Below, in pieces: positions 8,423-17,402 of a stretch of DNA of 64,000 nucleotides; within the stretch, counting starts at the first letter, position 1, and each line of letters begins with the position of its first letter. Origin of the DNA: Hydrogenophaga borbori (lineage in GTDB: Bacteria > Pseudomonadota > Gammaproteobacteria > Burkholderiales > Burkholderiaceae_C); assembly GCF_003417535.1 (NCBI RefSeq), contig NZ_QVLS01000007.1:62001-126000 (forward strand), read 5' to 3'. The position numbers and the translations under genes are program-made. The notes under the pieces were generated by a model. That model was not told the origin of the DNA and searched no databases. It saw nothing but the letters and a program-made list of their open reading frames with translations.

Positions 8423-9343
8423 ATGAGTTTCCTTGGGGCCTTGCCCGCGCGCTTCCGGCGTGAACGGGTACTGATCGTGGGCTGTGGCGACGTCGGCCTG
8501 CGAGCGGCCGGCGCCTTGGGCGCCGGTCGGCGCGCGCGCCTGCTGGCGCTCACCTCCAGCCCCGAGCGCGTGCCCGGCCTGCGCGCGGCGGGCCTGGTGC
8601 CTTTGCGGGGCGACCTGGACGATGCGCGCAGCCTGCGCCGCCTGGCCGGCCTGGCCACGCGCGTGCTGCACCTGGCGCCGCCGCCTTCGCAGGACATGGC
8701 CGACTGGCGCATCGACCCGCGCACGCGCGCCCTGGTGCACGCGCTCGCGCAGCGCACGCCGCCGCTGGCGCTGGTCTACGGCTCCACCACCGGCGTCTAT
8801 GGCGACCGCGGCGGCGCCTGGACCAGCGAGTCGCAGCCTGCGCGGCCGCGCACCCCGCGCGCGGCGCGCCGCGTGGACGCGGAGGACCGCGTGCGCTGGC
8901 TGGGCCGCGCCCTGGGCGTGCGCGCCAGCGTGCTGCGCATCCCGGGCATCTACGCCAACGACCGCGAGGGCGGCACGCCGCGCGAGCGGCTGCAGCGCGG
9001 CACGCCCGTGCTGCGCGCCGAGGACGACGTCTACACGAGCCACATCCACGCCGACGACCTGGCGCGGGCCTGCGCGCTGGCGCTGTGGCGCGGCCGCGCG
9101 CAGCGCGTGGTCAACGTGGTGGACGACAGCGAACTCAAGATGGGCGACTACTTCGACCTCGCGGCCGATCTCTATGGCCTGCCACGCCCGCCCCGCGTGC
9201 CGCGCGACACGGCGCAGGACCAGTTGCCGCTGATGCTGCTGAGCTTCATGAGCGAATCGCGCCGCCTGCGCAACCAGCGCCTAAAGTTCGAGCTGGGGCT
9301 GCGGCTGCGCTACCCCACCGTGGCCGACGGCCTGCGCGGCTGA
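8423..9343 (+). CDS. SDR-family NAD(P)-dependent epimerase/dehydratase-like protein
   Basis: A 306-residue extended short-chain dehydrogenase-like protein. The N-terminal Rossmann motif reads VLIVGCGDVGLRAAGAL, and a YGSTTGVYGDRGG segment resembles the active-site strand of NAD-dependent epimerases (the YeeZ group). A HIHADDLARACALAL segment, typical of the superfamily, follows. ATG 8423 was chosen because the long open frame upstream runs through the divergent gene promoter. It is divergent from the iron-sulfur reductase and ends close to the tRNA-Leu terminator. The substrate is not evident; relatives are annotated generically. Very arginine- and alanine-rich, like the surrounding GC-rich DNA. 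Confidence 0.8.
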   Translation: MSFLGALPARFRRERVLIVGCGDVGLRAAGALGAGRRARLLALTSSPERVPGLRAAGLVPLRGDLDDARSLRRLAGLATRVLHLAPPPSQDMADWRIDPRTRALVHALAQRTPPLALVYGSTTGVYGDRGGAWTSESQPARPRTPRAARRVDAEDRVRWLGRALGVRASVLRIPGIYANDREGGTPRERLQRGTPVLRAEDDVYTSHIHADDLARACALALWRGRAQRVVNVVDDSELKMGDYFDLAADLYGLPRPPRVPRDTAQDQLPLMLLSFMSESRRLRNQRLKFELGLRLRYPTVADGLRG

Positions 9344-9361
9344 GGCCGGCGAGCGGCCAAC

Positions 9362-9384
9362 AAAAAGCCCGCGTGGAGCGGGCT
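9362..9384 (-). terminator. intrinsic terminator of tRNA-Leu
   Basis: A 7-bp AGCCCGC/GCGGGCT stem with a TCCAC loop (minus strand), followed on that strand by five T bases. It lies 20 bases past the tRNA 3' end. Confidence 0.8.
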
Positions 9385-9404
9385 GGTTGCGGGGCTTGCT
9401 CTGG

Positions 9405-9489
9405 TGGTGCCGAAGGCCGGACTCGAACCGGCACGCCTTGCGGCGGCGGATTTTGAATCCGCTGCGTCTACCGATTTCGCCACTTCGGC
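9405..9489 (-). tRNA. tRNA-Leu (anticodon CAA)
   Basis: Reading the minus strand, the 85-base sequence begins GCCGAAGTGG and ends TTCGGCACCA, so the CCA end is encoded. The acceptor stem GCCGAAG pairs with CTTCGGC. The anticodon arm GCGGA-TTCAAAA-TCCGC places CAA in the anticodon, reading UUG leucine codons. The T-arm loop is GTTCGAGTC, and the long variable arm expected of a class II tRNA is present (CGCCGCAAGGCG). It is divergent from cysM with only 35 bases between them. Confidence 0.97.
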
Positions 9490-9504
9490 CCGAGCAAGGG
9501 CGCG

Positions 9505-9511
9505 GATTATG
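9505..9511. promoter_or_regulatory. overlapping divergent -10 candidates for cysM and tRNA-Leu
   Basis: On the plus strand GATTAT (9505-9510) lies 14 bases before the cysM ATG. On the minus strand CATAAT (9511-9506) lies about 16 bases before the tRNA-Leu 5' end. Both resemble a sigma-70 -10 element. No clear -35 was found for either, so this is a tentative call. Confidence 0.35.
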
Positions 9512-9524
9512 GCACAGTGGCGCC

Positions 9525-10427
9525 ATGCAATACCCCACCATCGAAGACGCCGTCGGCCGCACGCCGCTGGTGGCGCTGCAGCGCATCGGCGCGGCGGACA
9601 ACGGCCCGCGCGGCAACGTCATCCTGGCCAAACTGGAAGGCAACAACCCGGCCGGTTCGGTGAAGGACCGGCCTGCGTTGTCCATGATCCGGCGCGCCGA
9701 GGAGCGCGGCGACATCAAGCCCGGCGACACCCTGATCGAGGCCACGTCCGGCAACACCGGCATCGCGCTGGCCATGGCGGCGGCCATCAAGGGTTACCGC
9801 ATGGTGCTCATCATGCCGGAGGACCTGTCCATCGAACGCGCCCAGACCATGAAGGCCTTCGGCGCCGAGCTGATCCTCACGCCCAAGAGCGGCGGCATGG
9901 AGTCCGCGCGCGACCTGGCCGACAAGATGCAGGCCGATGGCAAGGGCCGGGTGCTCGACCAGTTCGCCAACCCCGACAACCCGCGCATCCACTACGAGAC
10001 CACCGGCCCCGAGCTGTGGGAGCAGACGGGCGGGCGCATCACCCACTTCGTGAGTGCCATGGGCACCACCGGCACCATCACCGGCGTCTCGCGCTTTCTC
10101 AAGGAAAAGAACCCGGCCGTGCGCATCGTCGGCGCCCAGCCCAGCGAGGGCTCACGCATCCCCGGCATTCGCAAATGGCCGCAGGAATACCTGCCGAAGA
10201 TCTACGACCCCAAGGCGGTCGACGAGATGATCTACGTCTCGCAGGCCGACGCCGAGGACATGGCCCGGCGCATGGCGCGCGAGGAAGGCATCTTCGGCGG
10301 CATCTCCGCCGCCGGCGCGCTCTGGACGGCCCTGCAGGTGTCGCGCCAGGTCGAGAACGCCACCATCGTGTTCGTGGTCTGCGACCGTGGCGACCGCTAC
10401 CTGTCCACCGGCGTCTTTCCCGCCTGA
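9525..10427 (+). CDS. cysM: cysteine synthase B (O-acetylserine sulfhydrylase)
   Basis: A 300-residue PLP enzyme that makes cysteine from O-acetylserine and sulfide or thiosulfate. The PLP lysine motif is PAGSVKDRPAL (Lys at about residue 45), the phosphate-binding loop is SGNTGIALAM and the later glycine loop is SAMGTTGTITG. The DLSIERAQTMKAFGAELI stretch and the short C-terminus favour CysM over CysK. Start ATG 9525 is only 35 bases from the 5' end of the divergent tRNA-Leu, so the upstream reading frame through the tRNA is not coding. A GATTAT at 9505-9510 could be its -10 element, which would give a very short leader. Confidence 0.94.
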   Translation: MQYPTIEDAVGRTPLVALQRIGAADNGPRGNVILAKLEGNNPAGSVKDRPALSMIRRAEERGDIKPGDTLIEATSGNTGIALAMAAAIKGYRMVLIMPEDLSIERAQTMKAFGAELILTPKSGGMESARDLADKMQADGKGRVLDQFANPDNPRIHYETTGPELWEQTGGRITHFVSAMGTTGTITGVSRFLKEKNPAVRIVGAQPSEGSRIPGIRKWPQEYLPKIYDPKAVDEMIYVSQADAEDMARRMAREEGIFGGISAAGALWTALQVSRQVENATIVFVVCDRGDRYLSTGVFPA

Positions 10428-10436
10428 CATGAAACA

Positions 10437-10512
10437 CCCCCGCCGCGTTTCGCACGACCCCCTCGAGGGGGCCATGCCTGAGGTCCGGCAAGACCGGTTC
10501 CGCGGCATGCCT
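10437..10512 (+). repeat. GC-rich palindromic intergenic repeat, copy A
   Basis: It follows the stop of cysM and has the modular layout CCGCGTTTCGC, then the perfect CCCCCTCGAGGGGG palindrome (10458-10471), then a GGTCCGGCAAGACCGGTTCCGCGG module. Similar blocks occur at 12398, 53586 and 55775. It fills most of the cysM-Nudix gap and has no coding character. Confidence 0.6.
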
Positions 10513-10526
10513 GGATCAGGCGCCTG

Positions 10527-11075
10527 ATGGCCCATATGGCTGGCGAGTTTCGGTTCTGTCCGCAATGCGCGGCCGAATTGCAGTTCATCGTCCAGGCCGA
10601 GGACGGCGGCGACAAGCGGCGCCTGCGTTGCCCGGCCTGCGGCTACACCCACTGGAACAACCCCACGCCGGTGCTGGCGGCCATCGTCGAGCTCGACGGG
10701 CGGGTCCTGCTGGCGCGCAACGCCGCCTGGCCGGGCCGCTTTTTCGGGCTGATCACCGGGTTCATGGAAGCCGGCGAGACGCCGGAGGAGGGCATCCGCC
10801 GGGAGATCGCCGAAGAAACCTCGCTGGACACCGAGGCCCTGAGCCTGGTGGCCGTGCACGATTTCCAGCGCATGAACCAGGTCATCATCACCTACCACGC
10901 CCGCTGCCGGGGCGAGGTGCGCCTGTCGCCCGAGCTGTCGGAGTACCGGCTGCTGGAGCCGGCGGCGGTGCGCTGTTGGCGCGCGGGTACGGGGCTGGCC
11001 CTGGCCCAGTGGCTTATGTCACGGGGCTTCCAGCCGCAATTCCTGGACGACACACCAAAGGCCGACGCGGCCTAA
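10527..11075 (+). CDS. Nudix hydrolase with N-terminal zinc ribbon (NADH pyrophosphatase-like)
   Basis: A 182-residue protein with a four-cysteine zinc ribbon (Cys11, Cys14, Cys35 and Cys38; CPQC and CPAC) followed by a Nudix domain. The Nudix box spans about residues 78-100, with the pattern G, five residues, E, seven residues, then REIAEET. The combination resembles the NudC-like branch that hydrolyses NAD(H) or other nucleoside diphosphates, but the downstream SQPWPFPxS NudC signature is not seen. The substrate is therefore open. ATG 10527 is used; a second ATG lies three codons later (MAHM). It precedes the TusA-like gene by 33 bases. Confidence 0.88.
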   Translation: MAHMAGEFRFCPQCAAELQFIVQAEDGGDKRRLRCPACGYTHWNNPTPVLAAIVELDGRVLLARNAAWPGRFFGLITGFMEAGETPEEGIRREIAEETSLDTEALSLVAVHDFQRMNQVIITYHARCRGEVRLSPELSEYRLLEPAAVRCWRAGTGLALAQWLMSRGFQPQFLDDTPKADAA

Positions 11076-11108
11076 AATGCGCCGTTACCCAGACGGAGCC
11101 CTGCCTTC

Positions 11109-11339
11109 ATGATCGCTGCTGACCGAGAACTCGACGCCCGGGGCCTGAACTGCCCGCTGCCCATCCTGAAGGCCAAGAAAGCCCTGGCCGAGATGCACAG
11201 CGGCCAGACCCTGAAGGTGGTGGCCACCGACGCCGGCTCGGTGCGCGATTTCCAGGCCTTCGCCAAGCAGACCGGCAACCTGCTCGTCCACCAGGAAACG
11301 CTGGGCGGCGATTTCGTGTCGGTGCTGAAACGGCGCTGA
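11109..11339 (+). CDS. TusA-family sulfurtransferase
   Basis: A 76-residue protein with the family motif LDARGLNCPLPILKAKKAL, whose Cys15 in the CPxP motif carries persulfide sulfur. TusA-like proteins relay sulfur for tRNA 2-thiouridine, molybdenum cofactor or sulfur oxidation pathways. No tusBCDE genes are nearby, so the receiving pathway is not shown. Proximity to cysM, two genes upstream, is suggestive of sulfur metabolism. Its TGA overlaps the ATG of the next gene (TGATG), so the two are translationally coupled. Confidence 0.9.
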   Translation: MIAADRELDARGLNCPLPILKAKKALAEMHSGQTLKVVATDAGSVRDFQAFAKQTGNLLVHQETLGGDFVSVLKRR

Positions 11340-12397
11340 TGGCCACTCCCATGGACGTCCTGCTCGTCGACCCGCTGGTGCCCGAAGCCCTGGCGTGGCT
11401 GCAGGAGCGCCATGACGTGGTCTACCTTCCCGAGTTGGCGGACGACCCCGCCGAACTGCGCCGCGCGCTGGCCGAGGCGCGCGCCGTGGTGCTGCCGCCG
11501 CATGTGGTGGTCTCCCAGGAATTCCTCGACCATGCGCCCCACCTCATGATGGTCGCGCGCATGCAGATCTCCAGCGACAACACCGACCTCAACGCTTGCG
11601 CGCAGCGCGGCGTGCGGGTGCTGCAGGCGCGCAGCGCCACCGTGCGCTCCAACGCCGAGTACCTGCTGTATGGCCTGCTGATGCTGTACCGGCGGGGCAT
11701 GGTGAGCGCGCTGCTGGGCCGCAAGCTGGGCCAGGTGCGCATGGGCCGTGAACTGGCGGGCAGCACCGTGGGCCTGCTGGGCCTGGCGCCGGTGGCGCAC
11801 ACCCTGGCGCCCATGCTGCGCAGCCTGGGCGTGCGCGTGCTGGGCTACGACCCGGCCGTGCACCACGCCGCCGAGCTCTGGGGCAAGCTGCACGTGGAGC
11901 CCGTGCCCCTGCACGAGCTGCTGGAGCGCGCCGACGCGATCTCGCTGCAAATGGTCTATGCCTCGCGCTTCAAGGGCTGGATCAACGAGCGCCTGCTCAA
12001 CCACTGCAAGCCCGGCCAGCTCTGGGTGGGCGTGAGCCGCAGCGCGCTGTTCGACCCCGAGGCCCTGGCCCTGGCCCTGTGTGACGGTCGCATCGACGCC
12101 TGCCTGCTGGACGGCGCCAACGCCCAGTTCGCCGCGCCCGGTTCGCCGCTCTACGGCATCCCCAACCTGCACCTCACGCCGCGCCTGGGTTCGCACACGC
12201 GCGAGGCCAAGCTGCGGGCGAGCTGGTACCTGGCCCACCGCATCCACGAAACCCTGTCGCCCGACGACGCGCGCCGCGAGCCGGGCAGCAGCGATTTCTC
12301 CATGCTCGACAGCCTGGGCTTCCCCGAGTCGGGCGACCCGCCGCAGTCGGCCTCACCCTCGCAATGGGCCTCGCTCGCGGCGCTGTCCAGGGACTGA
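11339..12397 (+). CDS. D-2-hydroxyacid dehydrogenase-like protein with degenerate active site
   Basis: A 352-residue relative of phosphoglycerate dehydrogenase. The fold is recognisable (TVRSNAEYLLYGLL, GYDPAVHH with the NAD-ribose aspartate near 171). However, the NAD glycine motif is altered to GLLGLAPVAHTL. Arg234 stands in GVSRSALFD where active enzymes have NxARG. The catalytic glutamate region is replaced by LLDGANAQF, and the catalytic histidine position holds Arg282 (TPRLGSHT). Loss of the Glu-His pair suggests it is not a normal dehydrogenase. It is coupled by TGATG to the TusA-like gene. It may have a regulatory or binding role, which is inference only. Confidence 0.75.
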   Translation: MATPMDVLLVDPLVPEALAWLQERHDVVYLPELADDPAELRRALAEARAVVLPPHVVVSQEFLDHAPHLMMVARMQISSDNTDLNACAQRGVRVLQARSATVRSNAEYLLYGLLMLYRRGMVSALLGRKLGQVRMGRELAGSTVGLLGLAPVAHTLAPMLRSLGVRVLGYDPAVHHAAELWGKLHVEPVPLHELLERADAISLQMVYASRFKGWINERLLNHCKPGQLWVGVSRSALFDPEALALALCDGRIDACLLDGANAQFAAPGSPLYGIPNLHLTPRLGSHTREAKLRASWYLAHRIHETLSPDDARREPGSSDFSMLDSLGFPESGDPPQSASPSQWASLAALSRD

Positions 12398-12475
12398 CCC
12401 CCGCCGCGTGGCGCGCGCGCCCCTGAGAGGGGGCGGTGCCAGCGGCCCCGGCCCAGCCGGTTCCGCGGCACCCCA
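12398..12475 (+). repeat. GC-rich palindromic intergenic repeat, copy B
   Basis: It lies between the convergent PGDH-like gene and valS. It shares the repeat layout: CCCCGCCGCG, then an imperfect palindrome GCCCCTGAGAGGGGGC, then CCGGCCCAGCCGGTTCCGCGG. The block is hairpin-forming and may double as a transcription barrier between the two genes, which is unproven. Confidence 0.55.
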
Positions 12476-12478
12476 GGC

Positions 12479-15358
12479 TCAGCCCAGGCGCGCCAACTGG
12501 GCCTTCACCTTCTCCAGCGTGGCGCCGAAGTCGGCCAGGCGCTGTTTTTCCTGCTCGATCACCGCCGCTGGCGCGCGCGCCACGAAGCCCTCGTTGCCCA
12601 GCTTGCCCTGGGCCTTGGCGATCTCACCCTGCAGGCGGGCGGCTTCCTTGCCCAGGCGGACCTTCTCGGCCGCGACGTCGATGGCCATGAACAGGCACAG
12701 GCGGGCGTCGCCCACCACCGCCACGGGCGCGGCGCCCGCGGCCTGGGCCCAGGCGGCCTCGTCGTCGAACACGCGCACCTCGGCCAGCTTGGCCAGCGAC
12801 TGCAGCACCGGCGCGGCACCGCGCAGGAAGGCGGCGTCGCCCACGGCGTAGAGCGGCAGGCGCTGGGCCGGTGACACGCCCATCTCGCCGCGCAGCGTGC
12901 GGCAGGCGTCCACCAGCTTCTTCAGGCGCGCCACGTGGGCTTCGGCGGCCTCGTCGATGCGCTCGGGCTGGCTCACCGGGTAGGCGGCCAGCGCCACCGA
13001 TTCGCCGGCCCGCCCGGCCACCGGCGCCACCTTCTGCCACAGCTCTTCGGTGATGAAGGGAATGATGGGGTGGGCCAGGCGCTGGATCGCCTCCAGCGTG
13101 CGGATCAGGGTGCGGCGCGTGGCGCGCTGCTGCGCGGCGTCGCCGGTCTGGATCTGCACCTTGGCGATCTCCAGGTACCAGTCGCAGAACTCGTTCCAGA
13201 CGAAGTCGTAGATGGCGTTGGCGACGTTGTCCAGGCGGTACTCGGCGAAGCCCTGGGCCACGGTGGCCTCGGTGCGCTGCAGCGTCGAGCTGATCCAGCG
13301 GTCGGCCTGGCTGAAGCTGAGGTAGCCGTGGAAGGGCTGCCCGACGGCGCATTCGGCCTTGGTGTGCTCTTCGAGGCCGCAGTCCTGGCCCTCGCAATTC
13401 ATCAGCACGAAGCGCGTGGCGTTCCAGAGCTTGTTGCAGAAGTTGCGGTAGCCCTCGCAGCGCTTGCTGTCGAAGTTGATGCTGCGGCCCAGCGAGGCCA
13501 GGGCCGCGAAGGTGAAGCGCAACGCGTCGGCGCCGTAGGCGGGAATGCCCTCGGGGAACTCCTTCTCGGTGTCCTTGCGCACGCGCGGCGCGGTCTCGGG
13601 CTTGCGCAGGCCGGTGGTGCGCTTGTCCAGCAGCGGCGCCAGGGCGATGCCGTCGATCAGGTCCACCGGGTCGAGCACGTTGCCTTCGCTCTTGCTCATC
13701 TTGCGGCCCTGGGCGTCGCGCACCAGGCCGTGGATGTAGACGTGGCGGAACGGCACGCGACCCGTGAAGTGGGTCGTCATCATGATCATGCGCGCGACCC
13801 AGAAGAAGATGATGTCGTAGCCCGTCACCAGCACGCTGCTGGGCAGGTAGACGTCGTAGTCTTCGGTGGGGCCGCTCTTCTGGTTCGGCCAGCCCATGGT
13901 GCTGAAGGGCACCAGCGCCGACGAGTACCAGGTGTCCAGCACGTCGGGGTCGCGCGTGAGGGTCTTGCCCGGGGCCTGGGCCTGGGCATCGGCCTCGTTG
14001 CGCGCCACGTAGACGCGACCGTCCTCGTCGTACCAGGCGGGGATCTGGTGGCCCCACCAGAGCTGGCGGCTGATGCACCAGTCCTGGATGTTCTTCATCC
14101 ACTGGTCGTAGGTGTTGACCCAGTTCTCGGGCACGAACTTCACCTCGCCCGAGTCGACGGCGTCGATCGCCTTCTGCGCGATGCTCTTGCCGCTGGGGTC
14201 CTGCTCGCTGACCTTGGTCATGGCCACGAACCACTGGTCGGTGAGCATGGGCTCCACCACCTGGCCGGTGCGCGCGCAGCGCGGCACCATGAGCTTGTGC
14301 TTCTTGGTCTCGACCAGCAGGCCCAGGGCCTCGAGGTCGGCCACCACGGCCTTGCGGGCCTCGAAGCGGTCGAGGCCGCGGTACTTCTCGGGGGCGTTCT
14401 GATTGATGGCCGCGTCCAGGGTGAGCACGCCGATCTGAGGCAGGCCGTGGCGCTGGCCGACGGCGTAGTCGTTGTGGTCGTGCGCAGGGGTGACCTTCAC
14501 CACCCCGGTGCCGAAGGCGGCGTCCACGTAGTCGTCGGCGATCACGGGGATCTCGCGATCGGACAGCGGCAGCCGGACCTTCTTGCCGACGAGGGCGGCG
14601 TAGCGCTCATCGCCGGGGTGCACCATGACGGCGCTGTCGCCCAGCATGGTTTCGGGGCGCGTGGTGGCCACCACCACCGAACCGCTGCCGTCGGCCAGGG
14701 GGTAGCGGATGTGCCAGAGGAAGCCGTCTTCCTCCTCGCTCTCCACCTCCAGGTCGCTCACCGCCGACTTGAGCACCGGGTCCCAGTTGACCAGGCGCTT
14801 GCCGCGGTAGATGAGGCCCTGCTCGTACAGGCGCACGAAGGTCTCGGTCACCACGGCCGAGAGCTCGGGGTCCATGGTGAAGTACTCGCGCGACCAGTCC
14901 ACGGTGTCGCCCATGCGGCGCATCTGCGTGGTGATGGTGTCGCCGCTCTTTTCCTTCCACTGCCAGACCTTCTGCGTGAAGGCCTCGCGGCCGAGGTCGT
15001 GGCGCTTGACGCCCTGTTCCTGCAGCTGGCGCTCGACCACGATCTGGGTGGCGATGCCCGCGTGGTCGGTGCCCGGCACCCACAGCGTGTTCGCGCCCAT
15101 CATGCGGTGGTAGCGCGTGAGGCTGTCCATGATGGTCTGGTTGAACGCGTGGCCCATGTGCAGGGTGCCGGTCACGTTCGGCGGCGGCAGCTGGATGGAG
15201 AAGGCCGGCGCGCCGGCCTGGGCCTCGCCGGTGCCGCGGAACCCGGCCTTTCCTACGCCGCGCTGCTCCCACCAGGGGCCCCAGCGGGCTTCGATGGGGG
15301 CGGGTTCGAAGGACTTGGCCAGCGAGGCCAGGCCGGGTTGCTGCACGGTGTCGGTCAT
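12479..15358 (-). CDS. valS: valyl-tRNA synthetase
   Basis: A 959-residue class I aminoacyl-tRNA synthetase. The ATP-binding HIGH motif appears as HMGH ([10 protein letters not shown]) close to the N-terminus, and the KMSKS loop is exact ([18 protein letters not shown]). The editing domain lies between them, and the C-terminal coiled coil typical of ValRS ends the protein ([15 protein letters not shown]). ATG 15358 (MTDTVQQPG) is preferred over the in-frame ATG nine codons upstream because conserved sequence begins only later. The gene is convergent with the PGDH-like gene, with repeat B between them. Essential housekeeping function. Confidence 0.97.
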   Translation of the reverse strand: MTDTVQQPGLASLAKSFEPAPIEARWGPWWEQRGVGKAGFRGTGEAQAGAPAFSIQLPPPNVTGTLHMGHAFNQTIMDSLTRYHRMMGANTLWVPGTDHAGIATQIVVERQLQEQGVKRHDLGREAFTQKVWQWKEKSGDTITTQMRRMGDTVDWSREYFTMDPELSAVVTETFVRLYEQGLIYRGKRLVNWDPVLKSAVSDLEVESEEEDGFLWHIRYPLADGSGSVVVATTRPETMLGDSAVMVHPGDERYAALVGKKVRLPLSDREIPVIADDYVDAAFGTGVVKVTPAHDHNDYAVGQRHGLPQIGVLTLDAAINQNAPEKYRGLDRFEARKAVVADLEALGLLVETKKHKLMVPRCARTGQVVEPMLTDQWFVAMTKVSEQDPSGKSIAQKAIDAVDSGEVKFVPENWVNTYDQWMKNIQDWCISRQLWWGHQIPAWYDEDGRVYVARNEADAQAQAPGKTLTRDPDVLDTWYSSALVPFSTMGWPNQKSGPTEDYDVYLPSSVLVTGYDIIFFWVARMIMMTTHFTGRVPFRHVYIHGLVRDAQGRKMSKSEGNVLDPVDLIDGIALAPLLDKRTTGLRKPETAPRVRKDTEKEFPEGIPAYGADALRFTFAALASLGRSINFDSKRCEGYRNFCNKLWNATRFVLMNCEGQDCGLEEHTKAECAVGQPFHGYLSFSQADRWISSTLQRTEATVAQGFAEYRLDNVANAIYDFVWNEFCDWYLEIAKVQIQTGDAAQQRATRRTLIRTLEAIQRLAHPIIPFITEELWQKVAPVAGRAGESVALAAYPVSQPERIDEAAEAHVARLKKLVDACRTLRGEMGVSPAQRLPLYAVGDAAFLRGAAPVLQSLAKLAEVRVFDDEAAWAQAAGAAPVAVVGDARLCLFMAIDVAAEKVRLGKEAARLQGEIAKAQGKLGNEGFVARAPAAVIEQEKQRLADFGATLEKVKAQLARLG

Positions 15359-15468
15359 GGGGGACGCCAGTAATGGCAACGGCATCCCGTGGGATGCCGT
15401 TGGAGATGACGGGGGGAAGCGGGCATTTTAGCCCGCCACCCCCCGGGGCATGGGGCCTGGTGCCTCTC

Positions 15469-15654
15469 TCAGGCGGCCTCTCGGGCCGCCTGGATGCACT
15501 CGGCCAGCACCGCCGCGTCGCCGACCTGATTGGCCAGCAGCAGGACCAGGCGCGCGCTGAAGGCCTGGAGCTGATCGGGCGACAGGCCGGCCTGCGCGTC
15601 CAGCAACTGCTCGTAGAAGGTGTCGGCGTCCTGCCAGTGGGGGGTGGTGATCAT
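15469..15654 (-). CDS. DUF2783 small protein
   Basis: A 61-residue acidic, helical protein (MITTPHWQDADTFYEQLL at the start) of the DUF2783 type. Such short proteins are regularly encoded directly after FAD monooxygenase genes of aromatic degradation, as here. The ATG overlaps the monooxygenase stop (ATGA at 15651-15654), so translation is coupled. The role is unknown; a stabilising or assembly partner of the oxygenase is an inference from linkage. No cysteines, signal peptide or membrane segment are present. Confidence 0.8.
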   Translation of the reverse strand: MITTPHWQDADTFYEQLLDAQAGLSPDQLQAFSARLVLLLANQVGDAAVLAECIQAAREAA

Positions 15655-17390
15655 GCGTGCACTCCGGTGAGGCCCAGGGTCAGGCCGATGGCCTGCACCA
15701 AGCGGCCGTCGATGGTGCCGCCGCTGGCGGCGAGGTAGCCGTCCGGCCGCACCAGGGCCCAGGCGGGTTCGTCGCCTTCGGCCAGGCCGCAGGCGCCGCG
15801 CAGGTGGCCCTGCGGGTCGCGGACGTGTTCGTTGGCTTGGGCCGGGGCACGGCCGGCGGGCACCTGCACCGCGCGCAGCGGCGTGGTGGCCAGCACCTCG
15901 CGCAGGCGGCGCAGCGCGGGCGCGTCCAGCGCGCCGAAGCACAGCAGCAGCAGTTCGCCGCCGGCCCAGTCCAGCAGCTGGTTCATGCGGCCCGCCTGGC
16001 CATTGGCCCAGCGGAACGCCACGTTCTGGACCGACTGGCCCGCGGCGCTGCCAGGGGCGTACTGCACGATGCGCGATTGCGTGTAGGGGTTCGCCACGGC
16101 CATGCGGCCGGTGTTGACGAGGGCGCGCGCGAAGGGATGGCGCTTGGCCAGGGCGATGGCCGCGTCGCGGTAGACCCGCTCGATGCCCTCGGCCGGGCGC
16201 AGGAAGCGCGCGGTGCGGTTGGTCACGCGCACGTTCTCGCGCGCGGCCTCCAGGCGCTCGTCCTCGTAGCTGTCCAGCAGGCCGGGCGCGGCCTGACCGC
16301 GCAGCACGGCGGCCAGCTTCCAGGCCAGGTTGTCGGCGTCGGCCACGCCGGTGTTGCCGCCGCGCGCGCCGAAGGGGCTGACCACCTTGGCCGAGTCGCC
16401 CATGAAGTACACGCGCCCGTGGCGCATGTGGTGCACGCACTCGCTGCGGTAGGCGTAGGGGCCCACCCAGACGATCTCGACCTCCACCTCGGGGCCGAAC
16501 TGGCGCGCCAGGCGCTCGCGCACCACGTCCTCGCGGCTCACGTGGGCGGGGTCGGCGTTGGGCGCCATCTGGTAGTCGATGCGCCAGACGTCGTCGGCCA
16601 TCAGGTGCTGCCAGACCGCGCGGTTCTCGTTGAAGGGCGCCTCGATCCAGGTGTGGCGCTCCGTCGGCGGGCGGGTGCTGAAGCGCACGTCGGCGATGCA
16701 CCAGCGGTCGTCGCCGCGCTTGCTGTCGAACGGCACCTGCAGCCACTTGCGCAGCGGGCTGTTGCTGCCGGTGGCGTCGATGACGTGCTCGGCCTCGATG
16801 CGGTAGCTGCCCGCGGGCGTTTCCACCGTGAGCGTGGCCAGCCGCTCGTTCTGCTCGAAGGCGGTGAGGCGGTTGCGCCAGCGCAGCTCGACGTGGCCGA
16901 GTTGCTGGATGCGGTCGACCAGGAAAGCCTCGATATAGAACTGCTGGATATTGATGAAGGGCGGCTGCTGGCTGAGGTTGAAGCTGCCCTGCTGGCGCAG
17001 GTCGAAGCTGTAGACCTCGTCGTCGCCGGCGAAGGTGCGGCCCACGCTCCATTGCGTGCCCTTGGCGGCGATGGGTTCGTAGACGCCCAGGCGCTCGAAG
17101 ATCTCCAGCGACTTCTGCGTGTAGCAGATGCCGCGCGAGGAGGCGCCCTTGACGCCGACGGTGTCGTCCTCGTCGATCAGGATGGCCTTGACGCCCAGCC
17201 GCGCGAGCGAGCAGGCCAGGGTGAGGCCGGTGATGCCGCCGCCGACGATGACGATGGGGTGCCGGGCCGGCGCCTTGCCGTGAAGTTCCGGGGGCGGCAC
17301 GAAGGGGTAGGTGGGCAGCTCGTAGCCGCCGCCCTGGGTGAACTCATAGCCATTGGTGTGGGCGACGTCCCGGTAGGTGTTCAGCGACAT
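15651..17390 (-). CDS. FAD-dependent aromatic monooxygenase (MhpA/PheA-like flavoprotein hydroxylase)
   Basis: A 579-residue group A flavin monooxygenase. The FAD Rossmann motif is IVIVGGGITGLTLACSLARLG at about residue 46, and the second FAD motif is GDSAKVVSPFGARGGNTGVAD. The C-terminal thioredoxin-like domain seen in phenol hydroxylase-type enzymes is present. The likely activity is NAD(P)H-dependent hydroxylation of a phenolic ring; the substrate cannot be read from sequence. It lies 12 bases downstream of a VOC dioxygenase gene and is followed by DUF2783, forming a compact aromatic-degradation operon transcribed from the promoter region near 18060. Confidence 0.88.
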   Translation of the reverse strand: MSLNTYRDVAHTNGYEFTQGGGYELPTYPFVPPPELHGKAPARHPIVIVGGGITGLTLACSLARLGVKAILIDEDDTVGVKGASSRGICYTQKSLEIFERLGVYEPIAAKGTQWSVGRTFAGDDEVYSFDLRQQGSFNLSQQPPFINIQQFYIEAFLVDRIQQLGHVELRWRNRLTAFEQNERLATLTVETPAGSYRIEAEHVIDATGSNSPLRKWLQVPFDSKRGDDRWCIADVRFSTRPPTERHTWIEAPFNENRAVWQHLMADDVWRIDYQMAPNADPAHVSREDVVRERLARQFGPEVEVEIVWVGPYAYRSECVHHMRHGRVYFMGDSAKVVSPFGARGGNTGVADADNLAWKLAAVLRGQAAPGLLDSYEDERLEAARENVRVTNRTARFLRPAEGIERVYRDAAIALAKRHPFARALVNTGRMAVANPYTQSRIVQYAPGSAAGQSVQNVAFRWANGQAGRMNQLLDWAGGELLLLCFGALDAPALRRLREVLATTPLRAVQVPAGRAPAQANEHVRDPQGHLRGACGLAEGDEPAWALVRPDGYLAASGGTIDGRLVQAIGLTLGLTGVHA

Positions 17391-17402
17391 GGGTGCCGTC
17401 CT

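Noticed and set aside
6298-8463. 721-codon plus-strand open frame
   Set aside because: It is antisense to the Bug and iron-sulfur reductase genes and shows no recognisable motifs.
12935-15373. 812-codon plus-strand open frame opposite valS
   Set aside because: Composition rich in Gly/Val/His/Ala repeats and complete overlap with valS indicate a shadow frame.
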